From the NCBI RefSeq assembly GCF_046254955.1, contig NZ_JBJXRG010000001.1:992001-1056000 (forward strand): DNA of 64,000 bases, given 5' to 3'. The DNA is from Qipengyuania_C sp046254955 (GTDB lineage: Bacteria; Pseudomonadota; Alphaproteobacteria; Sphingomonadales; Sphingomonadaceae). Below, piece by piece: positions 7,353 to 17,035 of the stretch. The position numbers were made by a program, and so were the translations under genes. Position 1 is the first letter of the stretch, and each line of letters opens with the position of its first letter. Below the pieces are notes generated by a model that did no database searches, was not told where the DNA came from, and was given only the letters and a program-made list of their open reading frames with translations.

Positions 7353-9029
7353 TCAGCAGCCCGCTTCGCTGGCGGCGCAGTCTTCGTCGCGGGTCGCGCG
7401 GAATTCGTCACCTTCGACCCAGTTAGGCCAGCTGGTCGAGTTCCCGAGGCTGCGGCCTAGGAGATAGAAGGTATCCATCAATCCCATGATGCCCGACCAG
7501 TCCCAGTTCTCGTCGAACTCGTCATTTGGGCTATGATATGGGCCAGCATAATAGGCATCCTGCACCTTGATGCCCGCCTCAGTTCCGCCATCGACGAGAT
7601 CAAGCCCCGGATCGATGTACAGCATTGGCACACCGCGCTTGGCGAAGGCGAAATGGTCGGAGCGATAGTAGAAGCCCTTTTCAGGAGTCGGCTCTGGAGT
7701 CGCGACCAGCCCGGTCTGTGCCAGCGCAGCCTCGAGGAAGTCATCCAGCTCGCTCTTGCCGGCTCCAACGACCGTTACATCCTTGGCTGGGCCGCCCATC
7801 AACAAGGCATCCATGTTGAGGCCGCCCACGGTCTGGTCGAGTGGGAACACCGGATTGGTCGCGTAATGATAGGCACCGAGCAGGCCCTGCTCTTCGGCGG
7901 TTACCGCCAGGAACACCAGGCTGCGATCGGGCGCACCGGCCTTGCTATGTGCTTCGGCCAGCGCGACCAGCGCGGCCGTGCCGGTGGCATTGTCGATTGC
8001 GCCATTGCAGATATCATCGCCTTCATCGTCCGCAGGGCAAGTGCCCAGATGGTCCCAATGAGCGGTATGGATGATATACTCGTCGGGGCGTTCTGATCCC
8101 GGCAGCACGCCGATGACATTCTTGGTTGTGAGCGATTCGAAGCTGTTTTCGAACGAGAGCGAAGCCGCGATGCCCAGCGGAACCGGCTTGAAGTCCTTCT
8201 GCTTGGCAGCGGCTGTCAATTCGGCGAGATCCTGTCCGGCAGCGGTCAGGATTGCTTCCGCCACGCCCTTCTGGATCCAGCCATTCGCCAGCGTCTGGTC
8301 CATTCCCTTGTTCTCGCGCTGGGCATAGCCAGCCGGACCGCTCCAGGAGGATTCGACCACGTTCCAACCGTAAGCAGCCGGAAATTCGTCATGCACAATT
8401 AGCGCCGCTGCTGCGCCTTGCCTTGCAGCTTCCTCATACTTGTAGCTCCAGCGTCCATAATAGGTCATCGCCCGGCCATTGAAGTTGCCTTCGAGCCCGT
8501 CGGTTTCATAATCGGGATCGTTGACGAGGATCACGGCGGTCTTCCCCGTCATGTCCACGCCTTCGTAGTCGTTCCAGCCGCGTTCGGGCGCGTTGATGCC
8601 GTAGCCGACGAAAACCATTTCACTGTCTTCGAGGCTGATCTCTGGCACTTCGCGGTAGCTGACTGCGACAAAGTCCTTGCGCGGCTCGAACTCGAGATAG
8701 GCTGCCGGACCGCCGACGCGTAGGGTCGAGAAGTTGGAACCCTCGATCGTTACGATCGGGACATCCTGCGTCCAGCTGCCATTGTTGCCGGGTTGGAGAC
8801 CGGCCTTTTCGAACCGGTCAATCAGCAGCGCGACTGTTTTCTCTTCACCGATGGTTCCCGGCATGCGGCCTTCGAACTCGTCGGAGGACAGCTCGCGCAC
8901 GATGTCGCGCAGGGTGTCTTCGGAGATCTCGCCCATTGCGACATCGGGAATGTCGAGCGCGCTATCGCCCGTGGCGGAACATGCGGTGAGCAGGGTTGCG
9001 GCGGCCAGCGCCAGCGTGGTGCGTATCAT
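7353..9029 (-). CDS. M28 family zinc peptidase, lipoprotein
   Basis: Secreted or membrane-anchored aminopeptidase-like protein of 558 residues. The N-terminus is a lipoprotein signal with lipobox LLTAC (Cys17). A PA (protease-associated) insert lies at about residues 130-280. The M28 catalytic domain shows HTAHWDHLG, NGAIDNATGTAALVALAEA and VTAEEQGLLGAYHYA, containing the expected His, Asp and Glu zinc and catalytic residues. AGGA lies about 10 bases before the ATG. It probably trims peptides in the periplasm. It is divergent from glnE and followed by the agmatine deiminase gene. Confidence 0.9.
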   Translation of the reverse strand: MIRTTLALAAATLLTACSATGDSALDIPDVAMGEISEDTLRDIVRELSSDEFEGRMPGTIGEEKTVALLIDRFEKAGLQPGNNGSWTQDVPIVTIEGSNFSTLRVGGPAAYLEFEPRKDFVAVSYREVPEISLEDSEMVFVGYGINAPERGWNDYEGVDMTGKTAVILVNDPDYETDGLEGNFNGRAMTYYGRWSYKYEEAARQGAAAALIVHDEFPAAYGWNVVESSWSGPAGYAQRENKGMDQTLANGWIQKGVAEAILTAAGQDLAELTAAAKQKDFKPVPLGIAASLSFENSFESLTTKNVIGVLPGSERPDEYIIHTAHWDHLGTCPADDEGDDICNGAIDNATGTAALVALAEAHSKAGAPDRSLVFLAVTAEEQGLLGAYHYATNPVFPLDQTVGGLNMDALLMGGPAKDVTVVGAGKSELDDFLEAALAQTGLVATPEPTPEKGFYYRSDHFAFAKRGVPMLYIDPGLDLVDGGTEAGIKVQDAYYAGPYHSPNDEFDENWDWSGIMGLMDTFYLLGRSLGNSTSWPNWVEGDEFRATRDEDCAASEAGC

Positions 9030-9132
9030 GGATCTGCGTCCTCTCTCGGCCTCTGCGCCTGTCGGCGGGGCGTATGCGAATGGCGCTGTCTTGCAGAGGC
9101 GGTAGGCAAGGGCAAGAGCAAGCGGCCTTGCG

Positions 9133-9138
9133 TATAAT
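9133..9138 (+). promoter_or_regulatory. Candidate -10 element (TATAAT) of glnE
   Basis: A consensus TATAAT is preceded by TTGCG and lies 26 bases before the glnE ATG, with the ribosome-binding site AGGAGG in between. No good -35 hexamer is visible 16-18 bases upstream (GGGCAA), so activity may depend on extended contacts or an activator. Confidence 0.35.
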
Positions 9139-9163
9139 CACTCCCAGCGGCAGGAGGCATTCC

Positions 9164-11860
9164 ATGGATGCGGACTGGAACGGAGCGATCACGCGCGCAA
9201 GGGCGCATGCGCCGTTTCTTGCCCGGGCATTGGAGCTTCGACAAGACCTCGCTGAGTTACTCGCCGCAGGAGAGGGAGAGGCGGCGCTCGTTTTGGCCAA
9301 GCGGTCCGGCGGCCAAGTTCAGTCTAAAGCTATAGCGCTGCGGCGTGAGCGGCTCGGACTGGCACTGGTGCTCGCTATCGGTGATCTTGCCGGGGTCTTC
9401 CCGCTTGCGCGCGTGATGGAGGAGCTTTCGGAGTTCGCCGACCGCGCGCTCGATCAAGCGATTGCGGCCGCAATCTCCAAGCGGGTTTCGGATGTCGATC
9501 CGGCAGGGATGATCGGGCTCGCGCTGGGCAAGCACGGCGCCGGCGAGCTCAACTACTCCTCTGATATCGATCCGATCCTGCTCTATGATCCCGAAACGCT
9601 TCCGCGGCGCGAGCGTGACGAGCCGGGCGAAGCGGCGCAGCGTTATGCGCGCGATATCGTCGAAATGCTCTCGCAGAATACGCCCGAAGGCTATGTCTTT
9701 AGGGTCGACCTGCGGCTGAGGCCCGCATCGGAAGTCAGCCCGCTCGCCATCTCGCTCGATGCAGCAATGAGTCATTATGAAAGCTCTGCCTTGGCGTGGG
9801 AACGTGCGGCATTCATTCGCGCCCGCGCTGCAAGCGGCGATATCGAGCAAGGCCAGCGTTTTCTTGAGACCATTGCGCCCTTTGTTTGGCGGCGCAGCCT
9901 CGATTTCGGCGCAATCGAGGATATCCGCCGCCTGACCAAGCGTATCCGCGCGAACCAGTCTGGTCCGCAGGACGTGGCGCCGGGTTGGAATCTCAAGACC
10001 GGGCGCGGCGGTATTCGCGAAGTCGAGTTTTTTGCTCAGACCCACCAGTTGATCCACGGCGGGCGGGCCCCCGCGCTCAGGGTGCGCGGAACGCGGGCGG
10101 CGCTCGACGCGCTGGCTGCAGCGGGACATGTTTCTGGCGATGACGCGCATGCGCTGGGCGAAGCCTATGATCGCTTGCGCACGGTCGAGCACCGGCTGCA
10201 GATGGTGGCGGACCAGCAGACGCATAGCTTGCCCGGCGGGGACGCGCTCGAGAACGTCGCGCGGCTCGATGGCTTGTCCGGCGCCGGCGCATTGCTCGAT
10301 GAACTTCGCTCGGTTCAGGCCGAAGTTGCGACGCGCTTCGATGCCTTGATCGATGATGATGACCCCAAAGGCCAGTCAGCGACGCAGGCAGGCGGCATCG
10401 CCGCCCAGTGCGAAGCGCTGGGATACGCCGAACCTGAGCGAGTCGCCCGCAGGATCGAGCAGTGGCGCGATGGGCGTTTTCGGTCACTCCGTAGCGAAGC
10501 GGCGCTGTCAGCGTTCGATGCCATGCTTCCCAACCTCCTCGAATCTTTCGCCGATGCTGATGAACCGGAGCAGGCATTGCTGCGGTGGGAATCGGTACTG
10601 GGCAATGTTTCGAGCGCGATCAACCTGTTCCGCCTGCTTGAGGCAAGGCCTGCACTGTTCGACCAGCTCGTGCATATCCTCTCGCTTGCGCCGCTATTGG
10701 CAGACGAGCTCTCGCGCCGACCGGAGTTGCTCGACACGCTGATCGACAAGAGCGCTTTCGACCTTCCCGGCAGCGCAGAGAACCTTGCGGGGAAGATGCG
10801 GGGCGGGGACCTTCGAAACGACTATGAAGCGCAGCTTGACCGGATCCGCATCGTAACCGGCGAAACCCGCTTCGCGTTGGGTGTCCAGCTGATCGAAGCA
10901 GCGCATGATCCGCTTGAAATCGCGGGCGCATTGTCGCGAACCGCAGAAGCCGCCTTGCAGGTTGCGAGCGAGGCCGCTGAAGAGGAATTCGCCAAGCAGC
11001 ATGGTCGGATCGCAGGGTCCGAACCGGTGGTCCTTGGCCTTGGCAGGCTTGGCGGAGGCGAGCTCACTCACGCGTCAGACCTCGATATCATTCATTTGTT
11101 CTCCGGATCGCATGACGAGGAATCGGATGGCCCTCGTCCGCTCGGAGCGACACTGTACTTCAACCGCCTGGCCCAGCGGGTCGGCGCGGCGCTTAGCGTA
11201 CCCACTGCCCAGGGCGCTCTTTACGAAGTCGATACACGACTAAGGCCGCAGGGTGCACAAGGCCCGCTTGCGGTGAGCTTCGACAGTTTCGAGAAATACC
11301 AGCGCGAAGATGCCTGGACCTGGGAGCATATGGCACTGACGAGAGCGCGCGTGCTGGTAGGCTCACAGCAATCACGCGATCGGTTGGAAGGATTCATCGC
11401 TGAGATTTTGGGGCAGGATCGAGACTCTTCCCAGCTCAAGGCCGATGTCCTCAAGATGCGCGGCGAGATGGCTTCGCACAAGGCGCCCGGCGGCACGCTT
11501 GACGCCAAACTCAGGCGCGGGGGACTGGTCGATCTCGAATTCCTCGTCCACTTCCTCCAGCTGCGCGACAAGGTGGGGCTGTCAAACGATCTGGACGCTG
11601 CGCTTGCAGCGCTGGCTGACGCGGGACTGGTCGATCAAGATCTCGCCGAAGCGAACCGCTTGCTTACCCGCGTGCTGATCTCATGCCGTCTTTTGGCTCC
11701 CGAGTTGGAAATACCCTCGCCGGCTGCCGGGCGTGTGCTGGCAAGCGCCTGCAAGCTGGAAAGCGCAGCTCAATTGGTTGAAGAATTTGACGCGGCTCGC
11801 CAATGCGTTGCCCGCAACTGGCATCGGACTTTCGACGAAGAACTGGAGACAGGAACATGA
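9164..11860 (+). CDS. glnE: Bifunctional glutamine synthetase adenylyltransferase/deadenylyltransferase
   Basis: Adds and removes AMP on glutamine synthetase in response to PII signalling, tuning nitrogen assimilation. The 898 residues hold two tandem nucleotidyltransferase halves, each with its GSDxD-type motif: GKHGAGELNYSSDIDPILLYD in the N-terminal half, and GLGRLGGGELTHASDLDII near residue 620. Helical domains separate them. The frame opens earlier (8996), but the ATG at 9164 with CAGGAGG is the credible start. Its stop overlaps the bcp start (ATGA), so the two are translationally coupled. gltBD elsewhere in the window completes the ammonia-to-glutamate theme. Confidence 0.95.
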   Translation: MDADWNGAITRARAHAPFLARALELRQDLAELLAAGEGEAALVLAKRSGGQVQSKAIALRRERLGLALVLAIGDLAGVFPLARVMEELSEFADRALDQAIAAAISKRVSDVDPAGMIGLALGKHGAGELNYSSDIDPILLYDPETLPRRERDEPGEAAQRYARDIVEMLSQNTPEGYVFRVDLRLRPASEVSPLAISLDAAMSHYESSALAWERAAFIRARAASGDIEQGQRFLETIAPFVWRRSLDFGAIEDIRRLTKRIRANQSGPQDVAPGWNLKTGRGGIREVEFFAQTHQLIHGGRAPALRVRGTRAALDALAAAGHVSGDDAHALGEAYDRLRTVEHRLQMVADQQTHSLPGGDALENVARLDGLSGAGALLDELRSVQAEVATRFDALIDDDDPKGQSATQAGGIAAQCEALGYAEPERVARRIEQWRDGRFRSLRSEAALSAFDAMLPNLLESFADADEPEQALLRWESVLGNVSSAINLFRLLEARPALFDQLVHILSLAPLLADELSRRPELLDTLIDKSAFDLPGSAENLAGKMRGGDLRNDYEAQLDRIRIVTGETRFALGVQLIEAAHDPLEIAGALSRTAEAALQVASEAAEEEFAKQHGRIAGSEPVVLGLGRLGGGELTHASDLDIIHLFSGSHDEESDGPRPLGATLYFNRLAQRVGAALSVPTAQGALYEVDTRLRPQGAQGPLAVSFDSFEKYQREDAWTWEHMALTRARVLVGSQQSRDRLEGFIAEILGQDRDSSQLKADVLKMRGEMASHKAPGGTLDAKLRRGGLVDLEFLVHFLQLRDKVGLSNDLDAALAALADAGLVDQDLAEANRLLTRVLISCRLLAPELEIPSPAAGRVLASACKLESAAQLVEEFDAARQCVARNWHRTFDEELETGT

Positions 11861-12330
11861 GCAGCACGCTCGAAGCAGGCGATCCATTCCCCGATTTCAC
11901 TATGGAAACGCCAGATGGCGGAACCGTCAATCTTGCCGATTTCAAAGGTAAGAAGCTGGTGTTGTTCTTCTATCCGAAGGACAATACTCCCGGCTGCACA
12001 ACCGAGGCGAAGGATTTTACGGCGCTCAAGCCGAAATTCGAGAAAGCCGGAGTCGAGCTGCTGGGGGTGAGCAAGGATTCGGCGAAGAAACACCAGAACT
12101 TTATCGCCAAGCATGATTTGAAAACACCGCTGGCAACCGACGCGGAAAAGGGTGGTCTCTCCGATCTGATCGGCGTGTGGACCGAAAAAAAGAACTACGG
12201 TCGCACTTACATGGGGATAGTGCGCACCACCTTCCTGATTGATGAGCAGGGCAAGGTGGCGCGCGTTTGGAACAAGGTGCGCGTGAAAGGCCATGCGGAA
12301 GAAGTTCTGGAGGCCGCCCGATCTCTTTGA
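11857..12330 (+). CDS. bcp: Thioredoxin-dependent peroxiredoxin, BCP type
   Basis: Thiol peroxidase of 157 residues reducing hydrogen peroxide and organic hydroperoxides in the cytoplasm. The fold is recognisable from GDPFPDF, FFYPKDNTPGCTTEAKDF and the peroxidatic Cys47. The resolving cysteine found five residues later in Escherichia coli BCP is Lys52 here, so it should behave as a 1-Cys enzyme or use a cysteine elsewhere. The ATG overlaps the glnE stop by four bases, and the stop overlaps the TTG start of the next gene. Confidence 0.93.
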   Translation: MSSTLEAGDPFPDFTMETPDGGTVNLADFKGKKLVLFFYPKDNTPGCTTEAKDFTALKPKFEKAGVELLGVSKDSAKKHQNFIAKHDLKTPLATDAEKGGLSDLIGVWTEKKNYGRTYMGIVRTTFLIDEQGKVARVWNKVRVKGHAEEVLEAARSL

Positions 12331-13115
12331 GCGTTTCTTCGGCAATCCGTGCTGCGCTCCTGACTGGCGAACCGCATGCCAAGGTCATGGCGACGCGCGA
12401 GGTCGCGCGTGACTGGCGGCTGGGGCGGCTCGTCTGGAGCGTCGACTGCGCGATGCCCGCCCAGCCTACGTGGCCCGATCAGCCGGAGCTCTTGCCCCCT
12501 AACCAGATGCCCAGACGCAGCAAAGGCGGTTCGGGGCGCGGGCGGGTCGCTCTGTGGCACGCACTGGCGCATATCGAATTCGTTGCGATCGACCTCGCGC
12601 TCGATATGGCGGGTCGCTTTGGCGAACAAATGGGCGAGGAGTTCATCTCGGACTTCCTCGCTGTCGCAGCCGATGAAGCGATGCATTTCGCATTGCTGGA
12701 TCGCAAATTGCGCAGCCTTGGGAGCCATTATGGAGCATTACCCGCGCATGCGGGCCTGTGGCAGGCAGCGCAAGAAACGGCGCACGCAGTCGACGCGCGA
12801 TTAGCAATTGTTCCGATGGTGCTCGAGGCGCGAGGCCTTGACGTCACGCCGTCAACCTCGGAGCGAGTTCGCTCTCAGGGAGACGAACATGGAGCGCGGA
12901 TTCTCGAACGAATCCTTGACGACGAAATTCGCCATGTGGCGGTCGGGACAAAGCATTTTCTGCGAATTTGCGATGAAATGGGAGAATCGGCCCAAAATCA
13001 TTGGCAAAATCTCGTAAACGCTCACTTCAAAGGGCGTTTGAAGGCTCCATTCAACGACTCGGCGCGTGAAGCTGCCGGACTACCGCGCGAATATTACGCT
13101 GGTATTGCTTCGTAA
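12327..13115 (+). CDS. DUF455 ferritin-like domain protein
   Basis: Protein of 262 residues with the four-helix pattern of the DUF455 family. Likely di-metal ligand segments are ALWHALAHIEFVAIDLALD, DFLAVAADEAMHFALLDRKL and ILDDEIRHVAVGTKHF, providing Glu and ExxH residues on successive helices. Function is unknown; related proteins bind di-iron or act as oxygenases. I place the start at TTG 12327, which shares its last two bases with the bcp TGA and follows GGAGG; an upstream ATG at 12267 would lie inside bcp. Coupling to a peroxidase suggests a role in oxidative or iron chemistry, which is inference. Confidence 0.82.
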   Translation: MSVSSAIRAALLTGEPHAKVMATREVARDWRLGRLVWSVDCAMPAQPTWPDQPELLPPNQMPRRSKGGSGRGRVALWHALAHIEFVAIDLALDMAGRFGEQMGEEFISDFLAVAADEAMHFALLDRKLRSLGSHYGALPAHAGLWQAAQETAHAVDARLAIVPMVLEARGLDVTPSTSERVRSQGDEHGARILERILDDEIRHVAVGTKHFLRICDEMGESAQNHWQNLVNAHFKGRLKAPFNDSAREAAGLPREYYAGIAS

Positions 13116-13242
13116 AGATTTGTCCCGATAAGCCCAAACTCACGAAGGAGCCGGTGGTTCCGAGTAAATTTAAAAATCTGCGGAAGGGGTAATCTGCAGG
13201 GAGCGACCGGGAAACCCCGGAGTTCAATTAAAGGACGGGTCT

Positions 13243-13938
13243 TTGATCGTATCACCAGCCGTAAGGCGCATTTTCGTAGCTGCATTCGCGAGCTTCCTGT
13301 CATTGGCAGCAAGCCCGGCAGCTGCCCAAAGCAACGTAGTAGCCGCCGAAGTCACGACCAATGTCACCGCAGCCGCGCCCCACGGCCTGGCCGCGCCTCA
13401 GGACGAGGAATTCGCGAAACTCTTTGCCAATTGGGAAGCGCTCGACGCGCGTGGCAATGGCGAGATGGTGGCGAAATACAAGGTCAACATTCCCTCGCAA
13501 ATGCCGCTCGAAAACGCATTGCTCACTAGCGATTACGGCATGCGCACCCACCCGGTTCTGGGCGGGCGACGCAATCACAAGGGTGTTGATCTGGCTGCTC
13601 CGACGGGAACGCCAGTCTATGCCACCGCTGACGGTGTAGTCGAGCGGGCAGACTGGTTCTCGAGCTACGGACTGTTCATCCGGATTGAGCACGGTGCCGA
13701 ATTGGAGACCCGGTATGCGCATCTTTCGCGCCTTACCGTTGCGGCTGGCGAGCGTGTCAGCAAGGGCGATCTGATCGGCTATGTCGGTAGCACCGGCCGT
13801 TCCACCGGTCCGCACCTCCACTACGAAGTGCGTATTGCCAACAAGGCAGTGAATCCGATGCCCTACATGGTTGAAACGCAGGCGCAGCAGCGCTTCGCGC
13901 TGGCCGTCGGTGAGGGTGGCCGCGGCGGTCCGGAGTGA
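13243..13938 (+). CDS. M23 (LytM-like) peptidase, exported
   Basis: Periplasmic peptidoglycan endopeptidase-like protein of 231 residues. It has a signal peptide (VRRIFVAAFASFLSLAASP, cleavage near AAAQS) and then a LytM domain with HPVLGGRRNHKGVDLAAP and STGRSTGPHLHYEVRI. The H...D and HxH zinc ligands are present, so it is probably an active enzyme rather than a degenerate activator. The start is TTG at 13243 after AAGGA. It is followed by the strongest intrinsic terminator in the window. Confidence 0.9.
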   Translation: MIVSPAVRRIFVAAFASFLSLAASPAAAQSNVVAAEVTTNVTAAAPHGLAAPQDEEFAKLFANWEALDARGNGEMVAKYKVNIPSQMPLENALLTSDYGMRTHPVLGGRRNHKGVDLAAPTGTPVYATADGVVERADWFSSYGLFIRIEHGAELETRYAHLSRLTVAAGERVSKGDLIGYVGSTGRSTGPHLHYEVRIANKAVNPMPYMVETQAQQRFALAVGEGGRGGPE

Positions 13939-14001
13939 ATTTTTGAGATACTGACCCCGAAAAGGGGCGGCGGACGCTTTGGAGAGGGTGTCCGGTAAAG
14001 G

Positions 14002-14030
14002 AGGCGGCAGGGAAACCTGCCGCCTTTTTT
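14002..14030 (+). terminator. Intrinsic terminator after the M23 peptidase gene
   Basis: A ten-pair stem (AGGCGGCAGG, 14002-14011, with CCTGCCGCCT, 14016-14025) closes a GAAA tetraloop and runs into a T-tract. It separates the M23 gene from the acyl-CoA synthetase gene. Confidence 0.92.
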
Positions 14031-14130
14031 GTTAGGTTGTTTTTGCTTGCCGCTGCGCGCGGGCGCTTTAGGTTTCGAATCGGAACGAGAGAGCGCTGCG
14101 GCCAGTATGTCGCAGGCACGAGGAGAGACA

Positions 14131-15678
14131 ATGAGCATGCATCCGGTACATCACGCGAAATCCCGCCCCGATCGTCCCGCGATCATTATGGCGTCAAGCG
14201 GTGAGAGCGTGACTTATCGCGAGATGGATGAGGATGCGAACCGGATTGCCCGCCTCTTGCGCGCGCGAGGGTTTGGCCGCGGAGACAGCTTTGCGGTCTT
14301 GATGGAGAACAACCTTCGGTTTCTCGAGATCGTTTGGGGATCGCAGCGGACGGGCACCATGATGGTGCCGGTTTCGACGCGGCTGACTGCTCCTGAAATC
14401 GCCTATATTCTCAATGACAGTCAGACAAAGTTGCTGATCACGTCCCCTAAGTTCGCCGAAGTGCTTGAAGGCGTCCGCGCGGAATGCGCCGACCTAGATG
14501 TGCTCATCGTAGGCGGCGGCGGGGAGGATGATTTCGATGCTGCGATGATGGAGCAGGATGCGGGTGAGCTTGAAGACATGTTCCCCGGACTGATCATGCT
14601 TTATTCCTCGGGTACGACTGGCCGGCCCAAGGGCGTGCGGCCGCCCGATCCGGCCGATGACGAGCCCATCGATCAATCCTCTCCTTTTCTTGCATTGGCG
14701 ACCATGGCTGCCGGAATGCCAATGGATGGGGACATGACCTATCTCTCTCCTGCGCCGCTCTATCATGCGGCGCCCATTGCCTGGTGCAGTGCCGTCCACC
14801 GACTTGGCGGCACAGTGGTGGTGATGGAGAAGTTCACTCCCGAATCCGCGCTGGAAGCGATCGAGAAACATCAGGTCACGCACAGCCAATGGGTGCCGAC
14901 CCACTTTGTGCGCATGCTCAAGATGCCCGAGGAAGAGCGCACACGCTACGACCTATCGTCGCACAAGGTGGCAATTCATGCGGCGGCTCCATGCCCGGTC
15001 CCGATCAAGCGCGAGATGATCGAGTGGTGGGGGCCGATCATCACCGAATATTACGCCGGTTCCGAGGGGATCGGCATGACCATTCTCGGGAGCAAAGACT
15101 GGCTAGAGCATCCCGGCTCGGTCGGCAGGTCGCTCTACGGCATCATCCATATCTGCGGACCGGACGGCGAAGAGGTGCCCAGAGGCACGGATGGGGTGAT
15201 TTATTTCGAGAACGAAATCCTCCCGACCTACCATAATGATCCCGACAAGACGAAGGATGCGATGCACCCCAAGGGCTGGATGACGCTCGGTGATATCGGC
15301 CACATGGACGAGGATGGTTTTCTCTACCTGACCGATCGCAAGAGCCACATGATCATCTCGGGCGGGGTCAATATCTATCCGCAGGAGATCGAGAACCTGC
15401 TGGTAACGCATGACAAGGTGATGGATGCAGCGGTGATTGGCGCTCCCGACGAAGATCTGGGCGAGAAAGTCGTTGCGGTGGTTCAGCCGATCGACATGGG
15501 TGATGCCGGCGATGCGCTGGAGGCGGAGCTGCGTGAATTCCTCGCTCCCAGTCTGGCGCGGATCAAGATGCCAAAGCTGTTCGATTTCCGGCCTGATCTT
15601 CCGCGCGAGGCCAATGGCAAGCTCTACAAGCGCGAATTGCGAGACGAGTTCGCAGCCAAGGCTCAGGAGCAGGCCTGA
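14131..15678 (+). CDS. AMP-binding acyl-CoA synthetase
   Basis: ANL-superfamily ligase of 515 residues, expected to activate a carboxylic acid to its CoA thioester through an acyl-adenylate. Visible motifs are the P-loop LYSSGTTGRPKGV, YYAGSEG, GDIGHMDEDGFLYLTDRK, SGGVNIYPQEIE and the C-terminal lysine region REANGKLYKREL. I chose the ATG at 14131, after AGGAGAGACA; an upstream ATG at 14107 is less likely. The stop overlaps the P450 start by one base, so the two probably act on the same compound, perhaps a long-chain, terpenoid or steroid acid. The substrate cannot be read from the sequence. Confidence 0.88.
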   Translation: MSMHPVHHAKSRPDRPAIIMASSGESVTYREMDEDANRIARLLRARGFGRGDSFAVLMENNLRFLEIVWGSQRTGTMMVPVSTRLTAPEIAYILNDSQTKLLITSPKFAEVLEGVRAECADLDVLIVGGGGEDDFDAAMMEQDAGELEDMFPGLIMLYSSGTTGRPKGVRPPDPADDEPIDQSSPFLALATMAAGMPMDGDMTYLSPAPLYHAAPIAWCSAVHRLGGTVVVMEKFTPESALEAIEKHQVTHSQWVPTHFVRMLKMPEEERTRYDLSSHKVAIHAAAPCPVPIKREMIEWWGPIITEYYAGSEGIGMTILGSKDWLEHPGSVGRSLYGIIHICGPDGEEVPRGTDGVIYFENEILPTYHNDPDKTKDAMHPKGWMTLGDIGHMDEDGFLYLTDRKSHMIISGGVNIYPQEIENLLVTHDKVMDAAVIGAPDEDLGEKVVAVVQPIDMGDAGDALEAELREFLAPSLARIKMPKLFDFRPDLPREANGKLYKRELRDEFAAKAQEQA

Positions 15679-16979
15679 TGGCATCCGCTTCGCGCAATGC
15701 GCTGGACCCGCAGACGGCGCGTATGGTGATCGATCCCGGTTCCTATGCCGAATGGGATCCGCTGCTCGACAGGTTTGATCGCCTGCGCGAAGAAGCGCCC
15801 GTCGCATGGGTCGAACCCGGCGAAGAGCTCAGCCACCCGCCCTTCTGGCTCCTCACGCGATATGAGGACGTAATGCATGTCTCGAAAGACAATGCGACCT
15901 TTCTCAACAACCCGCGCACTGTGGTTTTCTCGCTCACCGATGGAATAGAATTCGCCAGGCAGTTCAGCGGGGGGAGCGAGCATATGGTGGCGAGCCTCGT
16001 CACCTATGATGCTCCGATCCACATGAAATACCGCAAGCTGACGCAAGACTGGTTCATGCCGCGCAACCTGCAAACGATCGAAGATGAGGTGCGCCAGATC
16101 GCCCACGCTGCGGTGGATCGGTTGGTCGCAGCCGGGCCCGAAGCCGATTTCGTGAAGCTCGTTTCGGCACCCTACCCGCTCCACGTCGTGATGCAGATCC
16201 TGGGTGTGCCCGAGGAAGATGAGCCGCGGATGCTGATGCTCACCCAGCAGATGTTCGGCGGATCGGACGAAGACCTCAATCAATCGGGTATGAAAGACTT
16301 GCCTCCCGAAGCGATCATGCAGATCGTCGCCGGGGCAGTGCGTGATTTCGAGGCCTATTTTGCCCAGCTGACTGCGGAGAAACGCGCCAACCCGACCGGC
16401 GATGTCGCGAGCACGATTGCCAATGCGACGGTCGATGGCGAACCGCTCAATGATCGAGACATGATGGGTTACTACATCATCATTGCAGCAGCCGGTCACG
16501 ACACGACTTCGGCCAGTACGGCAGGCGCGATGCTGGCACTGGCGCAGGATCCCGAGCAGTTTGCGAGAGTAAAGGCGGACCGTTCGCTGCTCGCGGGCAT
16601 TGTCGAGGAAGCGATCCGTTGGACCAGCCCGGTGCAGCATTTCATGCGCACCGTGGCCGAGGATACCGAAATCGGTGGACAGAAGATGGCCAAAGGCGAC
16701 TGGCTGATGATGAATTATGTCGCGGCCAATCACGATCCGGCGCAGTTCGAAGATCCGCGCCGGTTTGATGCTGCGCGTTCGCCCAATCGCCATCTCGCCT
16801 TCGGGGCGGGCGCGCATCAATGCTTGGGCTTGCATCTCGCTCGGCTTGAGATGCGAATCCTGTTCGAAACGCTGCTCGACCGGATCGAGAGCGTCGAATT
16901 GGCAGGCGAACCGAAGCGGTCCCGCTCGACCTTTGTCGGTGGGCTCAAGACGCTGCCGCTACGCTTTACTGCAGGATGA
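15678..16979 (+). CDS. Cytochrome P450
   Basis: Soluble class I bacterial P450 of 433 residues. The oxygen-activating I-helix AGHDTT is at residues 272-277, the ExxR pair at Glu311-Arg314, and the heme-cysteine loop FGAGAHQCLG with Cys382 as thiolate ligand. It should hydroxylate an aliphatic or terpenoid substrate using a separate ferredoxin and reductase, neither of which is encoded nearby. The ATG overlaps the acyl-CoA synthetase stop (TGATG), which implies a shared pathway. Confidence 0.93.
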   Translation: MASASRNALDPQTARMVIDPGSYAEWDPLLDRFDRLREEAPVAWVEPGEELSHPPFWLLTRYEDVMHVSKDNATFLNNPRTVVFSLTDGIEFARQFSGGSEHMVASLVTYDAPIHMKYRKLTQDWFMPRNLQTIEDEVRQIAHAAVDRLVAAGPEADFVKLVSAPYPLHVVMQILGVPEEDEPRMLMLTQQMFGGSDEDLNQSGMKDLPPEAIMQIVAGAVRDFEAYFAQLTAEKRANPTGDVASTIANATVDGEPLNDRDMMGYYIIIAAAGHDTTSASTAGAMLALAQDPEQFARVKADRSLLAGIVEEAIRWTSPVQHFMRTVAEDTEIGGQKMAKGDWLMMNYVAANHDPAQFEDPRRFDAARSPNRHLAFGAGAHQCLGLHLARLEMRILFETLLDRIESVELAGEPKRSRSTFVGGLKTLPLRFTAG

Positions 16980-17035
16980 GGTAACGCTTTCGCCACCTCG
17001 GATTGATATCCGGATACGGTAGGCAGGAGACGGTC

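Noticed and set aside
9257..10225. 322-codon reverse ORF opposite glnE
   Set aside because: Shadow of glnE, no family features.
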